A stretch of DNA of 64,000 nucleotides from Paraburkholderia acidicola (GTDB lineage Bacteria > Pseudomonadota > Gammaproteobacteria > Burkholderiales > Burkholderiaceae), in contig NZ_MTZV01000004.1 in assembly GCF_002362315.1 (NCBI RefSeq), positions 558,001 through 622,000 on the forward strand. Direction: 5' to 3'. Position numbers and translations under genes: made by a program. The first letter of the stretch is position 1, and the number at the start of each line of letters is the position of its first letter. The notes under the pieces were generated by a model, which was not told where the DNA came from, did no database searches, and worked only from the letters and a program-made list of their open reading frames with translations. This document shows positions 42,390 to 51,442 of this stretch, piece after piece.

Positions 42390-44009
42390 TCAAGCGTGCG
42401 CCGACGCCAGATTAAGTGCGAGCGCCTGCGCTACCTCGATGCCGTCGATGGCCGCCGAATAGATCCCACCGGCATACCCCGCACCTTCGCCAGCCGGATA
42501 CAGACCGTCGACGTTCATGCTCTGGTAATCGTCTTTGCGTCGAACCCGGATCGGTGACGAAGTGCGCGTCTCGACGCCGGTGAGCACGGCATCGTGCATC
42601 GCGAAGCCGGCAATCTTTTTATCGATCTGCGGCAGCGCTTCACGGATCGCTTCGATGACGTAGTCGGGGAGCGCCGTGCTGAGATCAGTGGGATGCACAC
42701 CTGGCTTGTACGACGGCACCACGGAGCCTAGCGACATCGACGGCCGGCCAGCGATAAAGTCGCCGACCAGTTGACCGGGTGCGTTGTAGTTGCTGCCACC
42801 GAGTTCGAATGCCCGCTCTTCCCATTTGCGCTGGAACGCGATGCCTGCCATCGGACCGCCCGGATAGTCATCCGGTGTGATGCCGACGACGATGCCCGCA
42901 TTCGCGTTGCGCTCGGCCCGCGAATACTGGCTCATGCCATTGGTAACCACGCGGCCGGGTTCCGAAGTTGCCGCGACCACTGTGCCGCCAGGGCACATAC
43001 AAAAGCTGTAGACGGCCCGCCCGTTACTGCAGTGATGAACCACCTTGTAATCGGCCGCACCGAGCAGCTTGTGGCCCGCAAACGTGCCGAAACGGCTGCG
43101 ATCGATCAGCCCCTGCGGATGTTCAATACGAAAACCCAGCGAAAACGGCTTGGCTTCGATATACACACCACGATCGTGCAGCATCTGGAAGGTATCGCGC
43201 GCGCTGTGGCCCACAGCCAGGACGACGTGGTCGCAGCGCAGCGTTTCGCCATTCGAGAGTTTGAGCGAGCGCACCTTGCCCTGATCGATTTCAATGTCGT
43301 CGACCCGGGTTTCGAAGCGCACTTCGCCACCCAGTTCGTGAATCGTCGCGCGCATCTTTTCCACCATGCTGACAAGGCGGAACGTGCCGATGTGCGGCCG
43401 GCTCAGATACAGGATGTCTTCCGGTGCTCCGGCTTTAACGAATTCTTCGAGCACCTTGCGGCCGTAGTGGTTCGGGTCCTTGATCTGGCTGTATAGCTTG
43501 CCATCGGAAAACGTTCCAGCGCCGCCTTCGCCGAACTGCACGTTCGATTCAGGGTTGAGTACGCCCTTGCGCCACAGGCCGAAGGTGTCTTTGGTGCGCT
43601 CGCGCACGGCCTTGCCACGTTCGAGGATGATCGGACGGAAGCCCATCTGCGCGAGGATCAGTCCTGCAAACAGACCGCACGGCCCCATCCCGATGACCAC
43701 CGGACGCTGGCGATCCGTGTGTCCGGATGCCTGCGCGACGAAGCGGTACGTCATGTCAGGCGTCACCGCGCAGTGCGGTTTGCCGACGATCCGCTTGAGC
43801 GCAGCCGCTTCGTCCTTGACTTCGACGTCGACGATATAGGTCAGCTTGATATCGGAGCGCTTGCGCGCATCGTGCGCACGGCGGAATACCGTGTAGCGGA
43901 CGAGGCCGTCTGCCGCCACGCCGAGCTCCACGAGGCGCGCGCGAACCGCGGCGTCCAGATCGGCTTCAGCATGGTCCAGAGGGAGTTTGACTTCGCTTAA
44001 ACGTAGCAT
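42390..44009 (-). CDS. FAD-dependent dehydrogenase (COG2509 type)
   Basis: A 539-residue flavoprotein. About 90 N-terminal residues form a basic, ferredoxin-like domain (RYTVFRRAHDARKRSDIKLTYIVDVEV). A FAD-binding domain follows, with VVIGMGPCGLFAGLILAQMG (dinucleotide loop), FGEGGAGTFSDGKLYSQIKDP, and the C-terminal GLYPAGEGAGYAGGIYSAAIDGIEVAQALA. This matches the widespread but uncharacterised COG2509 family. Redox partner and substrate are unknown. The neighbours (isonitrile hydratase-like gene, porin) give no clear pathway. Confidence 0.85.
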   Translation of the reverse strand: MLRLSEVKLPLDHAEADLDAAVRARLVELGVAADGLVRYTVFRRAHDARKRSDIKLTYIVDVEVKDEAAALKRIVGKPHCAVTPDMTYRFVAQASGHTDRQRPVVIGMGPCGLFAGLILAQMGFRPIILERGKAVRERTKDTFGLWRKGVLNPESNVQFGEGGAGTFSDGKLYSQIKDPNHYGRKVLEEFVKAGAPEDILYLSRPHIGTFRLVSMVEKMRATIHELGGEVRFETRVDDIEIDQGKVRSLKLSNGETLRCDHVVLAVGHSARDTFQMLHDRGVYIEAKPFSLGFRIEHPQGLIDRSRFGTFAGHKLLGAADYKVVHHCSNGRAVYSFCMCPGGTVVAATSEPGRVVTNGMSQYSRAERNANAGIVVGITPDDYPGGPMAGIAFQRKWEERAFELGGSNYNAPGQLVGDFIAGRPSMSLGSVVPSYKPGVHPTDLSTALPDYVIEAIREALPQIDKKIAGFAMHDAVLTGVETRTSSPIRVRRKDDYQSMNVDGLYPAGEGAGYAGGIYSAAIDGIEVAQALALNLASAHA

Positions 44010-44286
44010 GTGTATTGGGGGCGATCACCGCGGGAGTCGCGGCAAAACCGTATTTTATAGGTTCGGCGGGTTTTCGAATGGAAAGCGGTCGCACGCCACA
44101 GCGCACAGGCTTCAGCGGCGCCCCGAGTTACATCAAGAATAAATTCAATCTATCGATTCATAAGAAAACAAAATTATTTTTATACGCGCGAGCTTCGTAT
44201 AGTCCGGTCAGTCGATTGCGGCGCCTGGCCGTCACATCGTCCTGTCGTCACAGCGCGTTACTTCACTTCCACTGCCCCGGGCCACG

Positions 44287-45408
44287 ATGAAACTCCGCAA
44301 GCTCACTCCGCTGGCAATGTTCAGCACGCTCGCCGCCACCGCTGCGGCGCCGGCCTGTGCGCAAAGCAGCGTGACGCTTTATGGCCTGATTTCCGCGGGC
44401 GTGGGCTTCGCGTCCAACCAGGGCGGCAAGAACGCGTGGCAGGCGCTGAGCGGCACCAACCAGAACCCGCGCTGGGGGTTAAAAGGCAAGGAAGACCTGG
44501 GCGGCGGACTGAGCGCGATCTTCCAGCTCGAGAACGGCTTCAACGTAATGTCAGGCACGGCCTCGCAGAACGGCCGCGAATTTGGTCGCCAGGCCTTCGT
44601 CGGGCTCTCGGACAAACACTACGGCACACTGACTTTCGGTCGTCAGTACGACACCATTCACGACTACATCGGACCGGTCATCATCGCCAGCAACGGGGTG
44701 AACATCGGCGACAACGACAACGGCTATAACGACATCCGCGTCCAGAACTCGGTGAAGTACGTGAGCGCCACCTATCGCGGCCTGAAGGTGACTGCGCAAT
44801 ATGGCTTCAGCAATGCGGTGGGTTTTAGCAACAACAACGCGTACAGCTTCGGCGTCGGCTACGAGAACGGTCCGCTGCGCTGGAGTGCCGTCTACGCGCA
44901 GTACAACCATCCGTACAGCAGCACGAATCAGGACGGCGCGATCTCCAACGACTATGCCTCGTCGCTGCTGATCTTCGACAAGAGCGCGACGAACCCGTCG
45001 GTGTTCGCGAGCAAACAACGCATCCTCGGCACCGGCGGCTTCTATACGATCGGCCGCGCGCAGTTCGCGGCGCTGTTCACCGACGTCCACTACGACTACC
45101 TCGACAACTCGCACCTGCATCTGCAGAACTACGGTGTGAACGTCGTGTACACGCTGACGCCGGCGCTGTTTCTCGGTGCCGCGTACGGCTATACCGCCGG
45201 CAAGTACGACGTGATCGACACGCATCCGAAGTGGCATCAGGTCAATCTGCAGGCAGACTACTTCCTGTCGAAGCGCACCGATGTCGCGTTGACGGTGATC
45301 GGGCAACTCGCCGCCGGTGACGCGAAATACGCGCAGATCTTCGCTTACGCCCGCTCGACCAGTACGCGCCAGGTGATCGCGACGGTCGGCATCCGCCACC
45401 TGTTCTGA
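44287..45408 (+). CDS. Gram-negative trimeric porin (Burkholderiales type)
   Basis: A 373-residue outer-membrane porin. Signal peptide MKLRKLTPLAMFSTLAATAAAPACA, then SSVTLYGLISAGVGFASNQGG, the signature start of the mature 16-strand general porins of this order, and WGLKGKEDLGGGLSAIFQLENGF. The constriction-loop region FGRQYDTIHDYIGPV and C-terminal aromatic end VGIRHLF are present. Its stop is two bases before the nucleoside hydrolase start, an unusual coupling of a porin to an enzyme gene and a hint that it passes nucleosides. AT-rich sequence with a TATAGT element (about 44197-44202) lies upstream. Confidence 0.93.
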   Translation: MKLRKLTPLAMFSTLAATAAAPACAQSSVTLYGLISAGVGFASNQGGKNAWQALSGTNQNPRWGLKGKEDLGGGLSAIFQLENGFNVMSGTASQNGREFGRQAFVGLSDKHYGTLTFGRQYDTIHDYIGPVIIASNGVNIGDNDNGYNDIRVQNSVKYVSATYRGLKVTAQYGFSNAVGFSNNNAYSFGVGYENGPLRWSAVYAQYNHPYSSTNQDGAISNDYASSLLIFDKSATNPSVFASKQRILGTGGFYTIGRAQFAALFTDVHYDYLDNSHLHLQNYGVNVVYTLTPALFLGAAYGYTAGKYDVIDTHPKWHQVNLQADYFLSKRTDVALTVIGQLAAGDAKYAQIFAYARSTSTRQVIATVGIRHLF

Positions 45409-45410
45409 CT

Positions 45411-46466
45411 ATGAGCGATACTGACGACTTCCCGCGCCGTGCGTTTCTCAAAGGCTCGCTTGCGCTTGCCGCCGGTGCACTGCTCTCCACTACTGCATTG
45501 GCCGCCACCATGAACTCCACTCCACGCCGCACGGTCATCATCGATACCGATCCGGGTCAGGACGACGCGATTGCGATTCTCTTCGCGCTCGGCGCAAGCG
45601 ACCGGCTCGACGTACGTGCGCTCACGGCCGTGGCCGGCAACGTGCCGCTCGACCTGACCGAACGCAATGCGCGCATCATCCGCGACTGGGCTGGCCGCAC
45701 GACGACGCTGCCGGTGTACGCCGGTTGTCCGCGGCCGCTGCTGCGCGAGCTGGTTACCGCTGCCAATGTGCACGGCAAGACGGGCCTCGAAGGCGTCACG
45801 CTGCACGAGCCGCTTGCCCCGCTCGCACCCGGGCACGCGGTGAACTTTCTGATCGACACATTGCGCGCGGCTGCGCCGCATAGCGTCACGATCTGCGCAC
45901 TCGGCCCGCTGACCAACCTCGCCACCGCGCTCACCGAAGCACCCGACATCCGCGATCATCTGAGCGACATCGTGCTGATGGGCGGCGCGTTCTTCGAGCG
46001 CGGCAACATCACGCCGGCCGCGGAATTCAACGTCTATGTCGATCCGCAGGCGGCGCAGATCGTCTTCTCGAGCGGTGTGCCGATTGTCGTGCTGCCGCGC
46101 GATGTGGCGGTCAAGGCGCCGATCACGCCCGCGCGGATCGCCCCGTTCCGCGCGCTCGGTACGCGTTGCGGCACCGTGGTCGCGGACATCATGACCGCGG
46201 AAGTGGCGTATCAAAAGGCGCGCCACGGCGTCGAAGAAGCACCGATGTACGACCCCACCGCCACCGGTTATCTGATCGATCCGACGCTCTTCAAGGGCAG
46301 GCAGGTCAACGTGGAGATCGAGACGACCGGCGAATGGACGCTGGGCGAAACCGTCGTCGACTGGAGCGGGCACAGCGGCCGCGCGCCGAACGCGCTGTGG
46401 ATCAACGAAGTCGATGCGGATGGTTTCTATGCGGCGCTACGCGCGAGGATCGCCAGTCTGCCCTGA
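45411..46466 (+). CDS. Nucleoside hydrolase (IunH family) with Tat-type signal
   Basis: A 351-residue nucleoside N-ribohydrolase. The calcium and catalytic motif is TVIIDTDPGQDDAIAILFAL, with GPLTNLATAL, VLMGGAFFERGNITPAAEFNVYVDPQAAQIV and a C-terminal DPTATGYLIDP. It splits purine or pyrimidine ribonucleosides to base and ribose. The first 32 residues, with PRRAFLKGSLALAAGALLST, look like a twin-arginine signal, suggesting a periplasmic enzyme. An internal Met at codon 33 could alternatively give a cytoplasmic form. It directly follows the porin gene. Confidence 0.9.
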   Translation: MSDTDDFPRRAFLKGSLALAAGALLSTTALAATMNSTPRRTVIIDTDPGQDDAIAILFALGASDRLDVRALTAVAGNVPLDLTERNARIIRDWAGRTTTLPVYAGCPRPLLRELVTAANVHGKTGLEGVTLHEPLAPLAPGHAVNFLIDTLRAAAPHSVTICALGPLTNLATALTEAPDIRDHLSDIVLMGGAFFERGNITPAAEFNVYVDPQAAQIVFSSGVPIVVLPRDVAVKAPITPARIAPFRALGTRCGTVVADIMTAEVAYQKARHGVEEAPMYDPTATGYLIDPTLFKGRQVNVEIETTGEWTLGETVVDWSGHSGRAPNALWINEVDADGFYAALRARIASLP

Positions 46467-46475
46467 GCGCGCGTG

Positions 46476-47384
46476 TCAGATATGCGCGGCGATCCACTCG
46501 CGGCAGCCGCGCACATGCGGGCCGCGATCCTCGCCCGCCAGAGAAATCAGCGCTATCGCACGCGCGACATGCGGCCGGTTGAGCCGCACCGCCACCAGTT
46601 CAGGGTCGTGCAGATGCGTCGTGTAAAGGCTCGGCAATACCGCGATCGCGAGACCGTTGCGCACCAGCGCGTAGAGCGGCTCGGTGTATTCCATCCGGTA
46701 GCTCACGGTGAGCCGCAGGTTTTCTGCACCGCCGGTGCGTTGCAGTGCCTCGCTGACACTGCCGCGCACAAACACCGCGAGATCGCGCCCGACGAGTTTC
46801 GCCCACGCGACTGCCTTGTGCTTCGCAAGCGGGTCGTCGCGCCGGACCACCACGACGATCTGGTCTTCGAACAGATCGTCGTACCGTAGTACCGGGTCGT
46901 CGGCACCTGGCTCGTGCACACCGATGCCGAGGTCGACGACGCCCTCGCGCACCGCATCGATCAGTGCGGTGTTCGGCAGGTCGGTCAATGTGAAGCGCAG
47001 GGTTCGGGCACGCGTGCCGAATGCGGTCAGCGCCGGCAGCAGACGGCCGGCCACCGAAGGAATCAGCCCGATGCGCACCGTTTGCACGCGGTCAGCGAAG
47101 GTGCGCGCCATATCGTCGAAGGTACCGCGCGCCTGGTTGAGCAGACGTTCGGCAAGCGGCAGCACGCTGGCACCGGCAGCGGTCAGCGTCAGACGGTGTG
47201 CGGACCGCGCGAACAGCGGACCGCCGAGCAGGAATTCGATCTGCCGGATCGCGGCAGTCAGCGCGGGTTGCGTCAGCGAAAGCGACTGCGCGGCCTGGGT
47301 AAAACTGCGCGCATGCGCAAGCACGACGAAGTACTGGACTTGCCGCAGCGTCAGGGCCGGCAACAGAGACGAACGGTCGGACAT
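46476..47384 (-). CDS. LysR-family transcriptional regulator
   Basis: A 302-residue LysR-type protein with PALTLRQVQYFVVLAHARSF, the helix-turn-helix AQSLSLTQPALTAAIRQIE and wing LFARSAHRLTLTAAG. A CynR/OxyR-like effector domain follows. It is convergent with the porin/nucleoside hydrolase pair and divergent from the purine permease, whose promoter region contains a LysR-type dyad. It is thus the probable regulator of this purine salvage locus, responding to a purine or nucleoside. Confidence 0.92.
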   Translation of the reverse strand: MSDRSSLLPALTLRQVQYFVVLAHARSFTQAAQSLSLTQPALTAAIRQIEFLLGGPLFARSAHRLTLTAAGASVLPLAERLLNQARGTFDDMARTFADRVQTVRIGLIPSVAGRLLPALTAFGTRARTLRFTLTDLPNTALIDAVREGVVDLGIGVHEPGADDPVLRYDDLFEDQIVVVVRRDDPLAKHKAVAWAKLVGRDLAVFVRGSVSEALQRTGGAENLRLTVSYRMEYTEPLYALVRNGLAIAVLPSLYTTHLHDPELVAVRLNRPHVARAIALISLAGEDRGPHVRGCREWIAAHI

Positions 47385-47409
47385 GAGGCCTGCGCAGTCG
47401 GGACAGAAT

Positions 47410-47428
47410 GCGTTGGAGTATAGAACGC
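47410..47428. promoter_or_regulatory. LysR-type operator dyad
   Basis: GCGTT (47410-47414) and AACGC (47424-47428) form a dyad with a 9-base spacer, fitting the T-N11-A LysR box. It sits midway between the divergent LysR and permease starts, overlapping a TATAGA sequence. Confidence 0.45.
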
Positions 47429-47478
47429 GTCAAAGTACGGGATACAGGACAAATTAAATGCTGAACAAGGACTCGCCG

Positions 47479-48828
47479 ATGTCATCGTCTGGCGCGATGT
47501 CTCACCGGAGCGGTAGCTCATGGCTCGAGCGGCGCTTCGCACTTGCTGCGCGCAACACGACCGTACGCACCGAAGTGCTCGCTGGCATCACGTCGTTTCT
47601 CGCAGCCGCTTATCTGCTCGTCGTGATTCCTTCGTTGCTGGCAACGGGCGGCATGGAACGCGGTGCGACGACGACGGCGACGATCATCGTGTTCGTGCTG
47701 GGTACCGTGCTGATGGGGCTCTACACGAACCTGCCGTTTATCGTGGGGCCGGGGATCGGTGGATCGGTCGTGCTGGGTGTGACGCTCGCCGCCACCGAAC
47801 ACGTCGCATGGCAGACCGGCCTCGGCATTGCGTTCATTTCGGGCGTGCTGTTTCTCGTCCTGACGCTGGCCGGCGCGCGCAGCCTGGTGGTCCGGCTGAT
47901 TCCCGCGCAGATCAAGCTTGGGCTCGGCGCATCGATCGGTCTCTTCATTGCGTTGCTCGGCTTTCGCAACGCGGGCATGGTGATCGCCAACGCGAAGACC
48001 AACGCGCTCGCGCTCGGCGACTTCACACGGCCCGGCACGCTCGTCGCGCTTGCGGGTCTCGCCGCCGCGGTCGTGCTGCAAGGGCGCCGCGTGCCCGGAG
48101 CGATCCTGTGGGCCATCCTGATCGCGGCCGCTGTGGGCATTCCACTCGGCGTCACGCATCTGCCCGCAGCGCCGATGGCATGGCCGCATAGCATCGCGCC
48201 GGTCGCGTTCAAACTCGACATCGCCAGCGCGCTCACCGTGTCGGCGATTCCGTACCTGTTCGTATTCTTTGCGTCGGAGTTCTTTTCCACGCTCGGCACG
48301 ACGCTCGCGGTCGGCGCCAAGGCGCAGCTGCTCGATGAACACGCGAACCTGCCCAACATCAACCGGCCGTTTCTCGTCGATTCGATTGCTGCAACGCTCG
48401 GCCCAGTGCTCGGCATTCCGGCGTTGACTGCGCTGGTGGAATCGGCGGCGGGCGTCGAAGCGGGCGGGCGCAGCGGGTTGTCGTCGCTGGCGGCGGCCGC
48501 GATGTTCGCACTGATGCTGCTGTTCGTCCCCGTTGCACTCGCCATTCCCAAGGAAGCGACCGCGCCCGCGCTGATCCTGATCGGCCTGTCGATGTTCGGC
48601 ACGATCCGCCACACGCATTTCGACGACTTCACCGATGCGCTGCCCGTGCTTTCGATGGTGCTGCTCACGCTGATGTCGAACAGTTTCGGCACCGGCATCG
48701 CCGGCGGACTGCTCTGCTACGTCCTCGTGAAGCTGCTGGCTGGACGTTTTCGCGAGGTACCGTGGGGGCTCGTCGTACTCGCCGTGCCGCTCGGTTACTA
48801 CTTCTGGACCGTTGTCAAACCGCATTGA
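47479..48828 (+). CDS. NCS2/AzgA-type purine (guanine/hypoxanthine) permease
   Basis: A 449-residue inner-membrane purine/H+ symporter. AzgA features are LERRFALAARNTTVRTEVLAGITSFLAAAYLL, the FIVGPGIGGSVVLGV segment in place of the usual PGMGLNA-type motif, and helix-10 ESAAGVEAGGRSGLSSLAAAAMFAL. About 13-14 helices are visible. I chose the ATG at 47479, which has AAGGA eight bases upstream. ATG 47458 is an alternative. It imports free bases such as those released by the nucleoside hydrolase and is followed by adenosine deaminase. Confidence 0.88.
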   Translation: MSSSGAMSHRSGSSWLERRFALAARNTTVRTEVLAGITSFLAAAYLLVVIPSLLATGGMERGATTTATIIVFVLGTVLMGLYTNLPFIVGPGIGGSVVLGVTLAATEHVAWQTGLGIAFISGVLFLVLTLAGARSLVVRLIPAQIKLGLGASIGLFIALLGFRNAGMVIANAKTNALALGDFTRPGTLVALAGLAAAVVLQGRRVPGAILWAILIAAAVGIPLGVTHLPAAPMAWPHSIAPVAFKLDIASALTVSAIPYLFVFFASEFFSTLGTTLAVGAKAQLLDEHANLPNINRPFLVDSIAATLGPVLGIPALTALVESAAGVEAGGRSGLSSLAAAAMFALMLLFVPVALAIPKEATAPALILIGLSMFGTIRHTHFDDFTDALPVLSMVLLTLMSNSFGTGIAGGLLCYVLVKLLAGRFREVPWGLVVLAVPLGYYFWTVVKPH

Positions 48829-48860
48829 CTCAACGTACCGTAACTGTTTTCCACTTTGGC

Positions 48861-49985
48861 ATGACCCGCACTACCAAGCACCACATCGACATGAACGAGA
48901 CCCTGGGTAACGTGCCCGCATCGCGCAGCGGCGTCGCTATCACGCCCGCACACCGGCACTTCTTTCGCGCGCTGCCGAAGGCCGAACTGCACTGCCATCT
49001 GCTCGGCGCCGTGCGGCACGACACCTTCGTCGCGCTGGCCGAACGGACCGGCGCGCCGATCGCGCGCAGCGAAATCGACGCGTTCTATACACGCGGCGAA
49101 AAACCGGTCGGTGTATTGCGCGTGTTGCGCGCCCTCGACGAATACCTGCTCACGCGCGCCGACGACCTGCACCGGATCGCCTACGAGTATCTGCAGGACG
49201 CAGCCGCGCAGAACGTACGGCATAGCGAGTTCTTCTGGAATCCGACCGGCACTGTGCGCGTCTCGAAGATCGCCTATGCCGATGCGCAGGCCGCGATCGT
49301 CACGGCCATCCGCGACGCCGCACGCGATTTTCGTATCAGCGCACGGCTCATTCCGAGTATCGATCGCGAAGCGGACCCCGATGAAGCTGTCCAGGTTGTC
49401 GCGTGGATGAAAGCGCATCGGGCCGACGAAGTCGCGGGACTCGGCATCGACTACCGCGAGAACGATCGTCCGCCGGAACTGTTCTGGGAAGCGTATCGCG
49501 ACGCGCGCGCGGCGGGATTCAAAACCACCGCGCACGCGGGCGAATTCGGCATGCCCGCCCGCAACGTGGAAACCGCGGTCGACCTGCTGCAATGCGACCG
49601 CATCGATCATGGCTACACGATCGTTGACGACCCAGCACTCGCCGCACGCTGCGCCGAACGCGGCATTGTATTCACCGTGGTGCCGACCAACTCCTATTAC
49701 CTGCGCACACTGCCGCCCGAACAATGGGCCGAGCTGCATCCGCTGCGCCGCATGGCCGGCCTTGGCCTGAAAATCCATCCGAATACCGACGACCCGACCT
49801 TGCACAAGGTCGACCCGGCCGGTGCCTGGCAACTGATGTTCGATCATTTCGGCTTCGGTGTCGCGGATCTGCGGCAGTTTATGTTCAACGGGATCGATGG
49901 CGCGTGGGTCGACGAATCGCAGCGCGCGCAGTGGCGGACTGCCTGGGCGGCGGAGTTCGACGCGCTGGCTGCAGCGTTGCCGTGA
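48861..49985 (+). CDS. add: Adenosine deaminase family protein
   Basis: A 374-residue zinc deaminase of the adenosine/adenine/AMP deaminase superfamily. Metal and catalytic residues appear in PKAELHCHLLGAV (His-x-His), TTAHAGEFG (His, Glu), DRIDHGYTI and IHPNTDDPTLHK (Asp pair). The motifs favour adenosine deaminase (adenosine to inosine) over adenine deaminase, though His-Cys-His-Leu-Leu-Gly is unusual. Starts at 48861 and 48891 lack a clear ribosome site. It lies 32 bases after the purine permease and completes the purine salvage group. Confidence 0.85.
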   Translation: MTRTTKHHIDMNETLGNVPASRSGVAITPAHRHFFRALPKAELHCHLLGAVRHDTFVALAERTGAPIARSEIDAFYTRGEKPVGVLRVLRALDEYLLTRADDLHRIAYEYLQDAAAQNVRHSEFFWNPTGTVRVSKIAYADAQAAIVTAIRDAARDFRISARLIPSIDREADPDEAVQVVAWMKAHRADEVAGLGIDYRENDRPPELFWEAYRDARAAGFKTTAHAGEFGMPARNVETAVDLLQCDRIDHGYTIVDDPALAARCAERGIVFTVVPTNSYYLRTLPPEQWAELHPLRRMAGLGLKIHPNTDDPTLHKVDPAGAWQLMFDHFGFGVADLRQFMFNGIDGAWVDESQRAQWRTAWAAEFDALAAALP

Positions 49986-50251
49986 ATCTGTAGAGGGCCT
50001 TCACCGAACCCATCGGTGCAGCCGCATCGCGGCATGCGGCACGACGCCGCCCGGGTCCCCGGTCTGCTTGCGGCAACACACCGGGGCCTGGAACCCACAC
50101 TGGGCACGTCCCGATAGGCCACGGCGCGATACCATGCCGTAACGGCCCCGCACGGGCCTCCCCCACCTCAACAGTTTTTTCCCGCCGCCCACAATATTCC
50201 CGCTCGCGAATCGTCTTCAGCCCCATGGAACCGCCGCGCACCCAGGACCCG

Positions 50252-50809
50252 ATGGTCGAACGAGATAGCGAGATCACCGCCACGGTGGTGCGCGAGCGGG
50301 CGCGGCTCGGCAATTTCATCCGGCAGCGCGTGCGCGATCCGGGCGACGCCGAAGACATCCTGCAAGACGTCTTTTTCGAGTTCGTAGAGGCGTACCGGCT
50401 GCCCGCGCCAATCGAACAGGCCAGCGCGTGGCTGTTTCATGTCGCGCGCAATCGCATCATCGATCGTTTTCGCAAGAAGAAGGAGCTACCGATCGCCGAT
50501 ATGGCGGGCGGCTCCGACAGCGACGACGACAGCGAATACCGCCTCGATCTCGCGCTGCCGTCGCAGGATGCCGGGCCCGAAGCCGTCTACGCGCGCTCGG
50601 TGCTGCTAAAAGCGCTGCAGAACGCGCTCGACGAACTGCCGCCCGAACAGCGCGAAGTCTTCGTTGCGCACGAACTCGATGGACAAAGTTTCAAGGAACT
50701 GGCGGCCGCTAGCGGCGTCGGCGTGAATACGTTGCTGGCCCGCAAGCGCTACGCGGTATTGCATCTGCGCAAGCGTTTGCAGACGGTGTATGACGAACTG
50801 GAAATTTGA
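50252..50809 (+). CDS. RNA polymerase ECF sigma factor
   Basis: A 185-residue sigma-70 family ECF factor. Region 2 reads LGNFIRQRVRDPGDAEDILQDVFFEFVEAYR and WLFHVARNRIIDRFRKKKE. Region 4 reads ALDELPPEQREVFVAHELDGQSFKELAAASGVGVNTLLARKRYAVLHLRKRL. A linker rich in Asp and Ser lies between. ATG 50252 has AGGA just upstream; ATG 50225 would add nine residues. It heads a compact operon with a small membrane protein and a ferredoxin. No classical anti-sigma gene is seen, so the membrane protein may take that role. Confidence 0.9.
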   Translation: MVERDSEITATVVRERARLGNFIRQRVRDPGDAEDILQDVFFEFVEAYRLPAPIEQASAWLFHVARNRIIDRFRKKKELPIADMAGGSDSDDDSEYRLDLALPSQDAGPEAVYARSVLLKALQNALDELPPEQREVFVAHELDGQSFKELAAASGVGVNTLLARKRYAVLHLRKRLQTVYDELEI

Positions 50810-50821
50810 AGGAGCAGGTCG

Positions 50822-51136
50822 ATGAAATTCAGACTGAGATGTTTTGCCAAGGCGCTGGTGGTGCTGATCGGCATCGCGGTGCTGGGATGGATGGTGATGC
50901 TGCTATGGAACTGGGTGGTCCCCGCGCTGTTCGTTAGCGGCCGGATCATCGACTTCCCGCATGCGTTGGGGCTGCTGGTGCTGAGCCGCATCCTGTTCGG
51001 CGGATTCCGCGGGCACGGTGGTTGGGGCGGTCGGCGGCACTGGCGTCGTTGGGAGAAGATGACGCCGGAAGAACGCGAGAAATTCCGTCAGGGCATGCTG
51101 TCCGGTCGCAACGATACGCCGCGAGATCCGACATGA
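50822..51136 (+). CDS. Small membrane protein linked to an ECF sigma factor
   Basis: A 104-residue protein. The N-terminal half has a hydrophobic helix (LVVLIGIAVLGWMVMLLWNWVVPALFV) and a second shorter one (ALGLLVLSRILFGG). The C-terminal half is soluble and polar: GHGGWGGRRHWRRW, then KMTPEEREKFRQGM. That last helix resembles the Glu/Arg-rich motif of metal- or stress-sensing periplasmic proteins. An AAGGAG ribosome site precedes it, 12 bases after the sigma gene, and its end overlaps the ferredoxin start by four bases. Anti-sigma or sensor function is a guess from position. Confidence 0.75.
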   Translation: MKFRLRCFAKALVVLIGIAVLGWMVMLLWNWVVPALFVSGRIIDFPHALGLLVLSRILFGGFRGHGGWGGRRHWRRWEKMTPEEREKFRQGMLSGRNDTPRDPT

Positions 51137-51429
51137 GCACCGCATCCGCTGCTGTCTGCAAGCAACCGGCGGGTGTCATCGTCCCCGTCGTCAACCTGAA
51201 ACGCTGCGAAGGCAAAGGCGATTGTGCCGAGGTCTGCCCGGAGGACGTCTTCGTCATCCGCCGCATCGATACGGCGGACTACGAGGCGCTCGGCGCGATG
51301 AACCGATTCAAGCTGCGTGTACACGGTATGAAAGTCGCGTACACGCCGAACGCCGATGCCTGCCGCTCATGCGGCCTGTGCGTCACCGCGTGTCCCGAGC
51401 GCGCCATCACGCTGGCGCGGATGAAGTGA
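51133..51429 (+). CDS. Ferredoxin, 2x[4Fe-4S] type
   Basis: A 98-residue ferredoxin. Two cluster motifs are visible: RCEGKGDCAEVCPEDVF and ADACRSCGLCVTACPERAI, the classical Cys arrangement for two [4Fe-4S] clusters. The region between (RRIDTADYEALGAMNRFKLRVHG) is an insertion of about 45 residues, longer than in typical bacterial ferredoxins. The ATG at 51133 overlaps the upstream stop (ATGA). Operon context with an ECF sigma factor suggests redox-related regulation. Electron partners are not visible. Confidence 0.88.
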   Translation: MSTASAAVCKQPAGVIVPVVNLKRCEGKGDCAEVCPEDVFVIRRIDTADYEALGAMNRFKLRVHGMKVAYTPNADACRSCGLCVTACPERAITLARMK

Positions 51430-51442
51430 TCCAGTCCGGACC

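Noticed and set aside
47518..48825. 435-codon open frame antisense to the purine permease
   Set aside because: Highly charged, His/Arg/Gln-rich composition typical of the complement of a membrane-protein gene.
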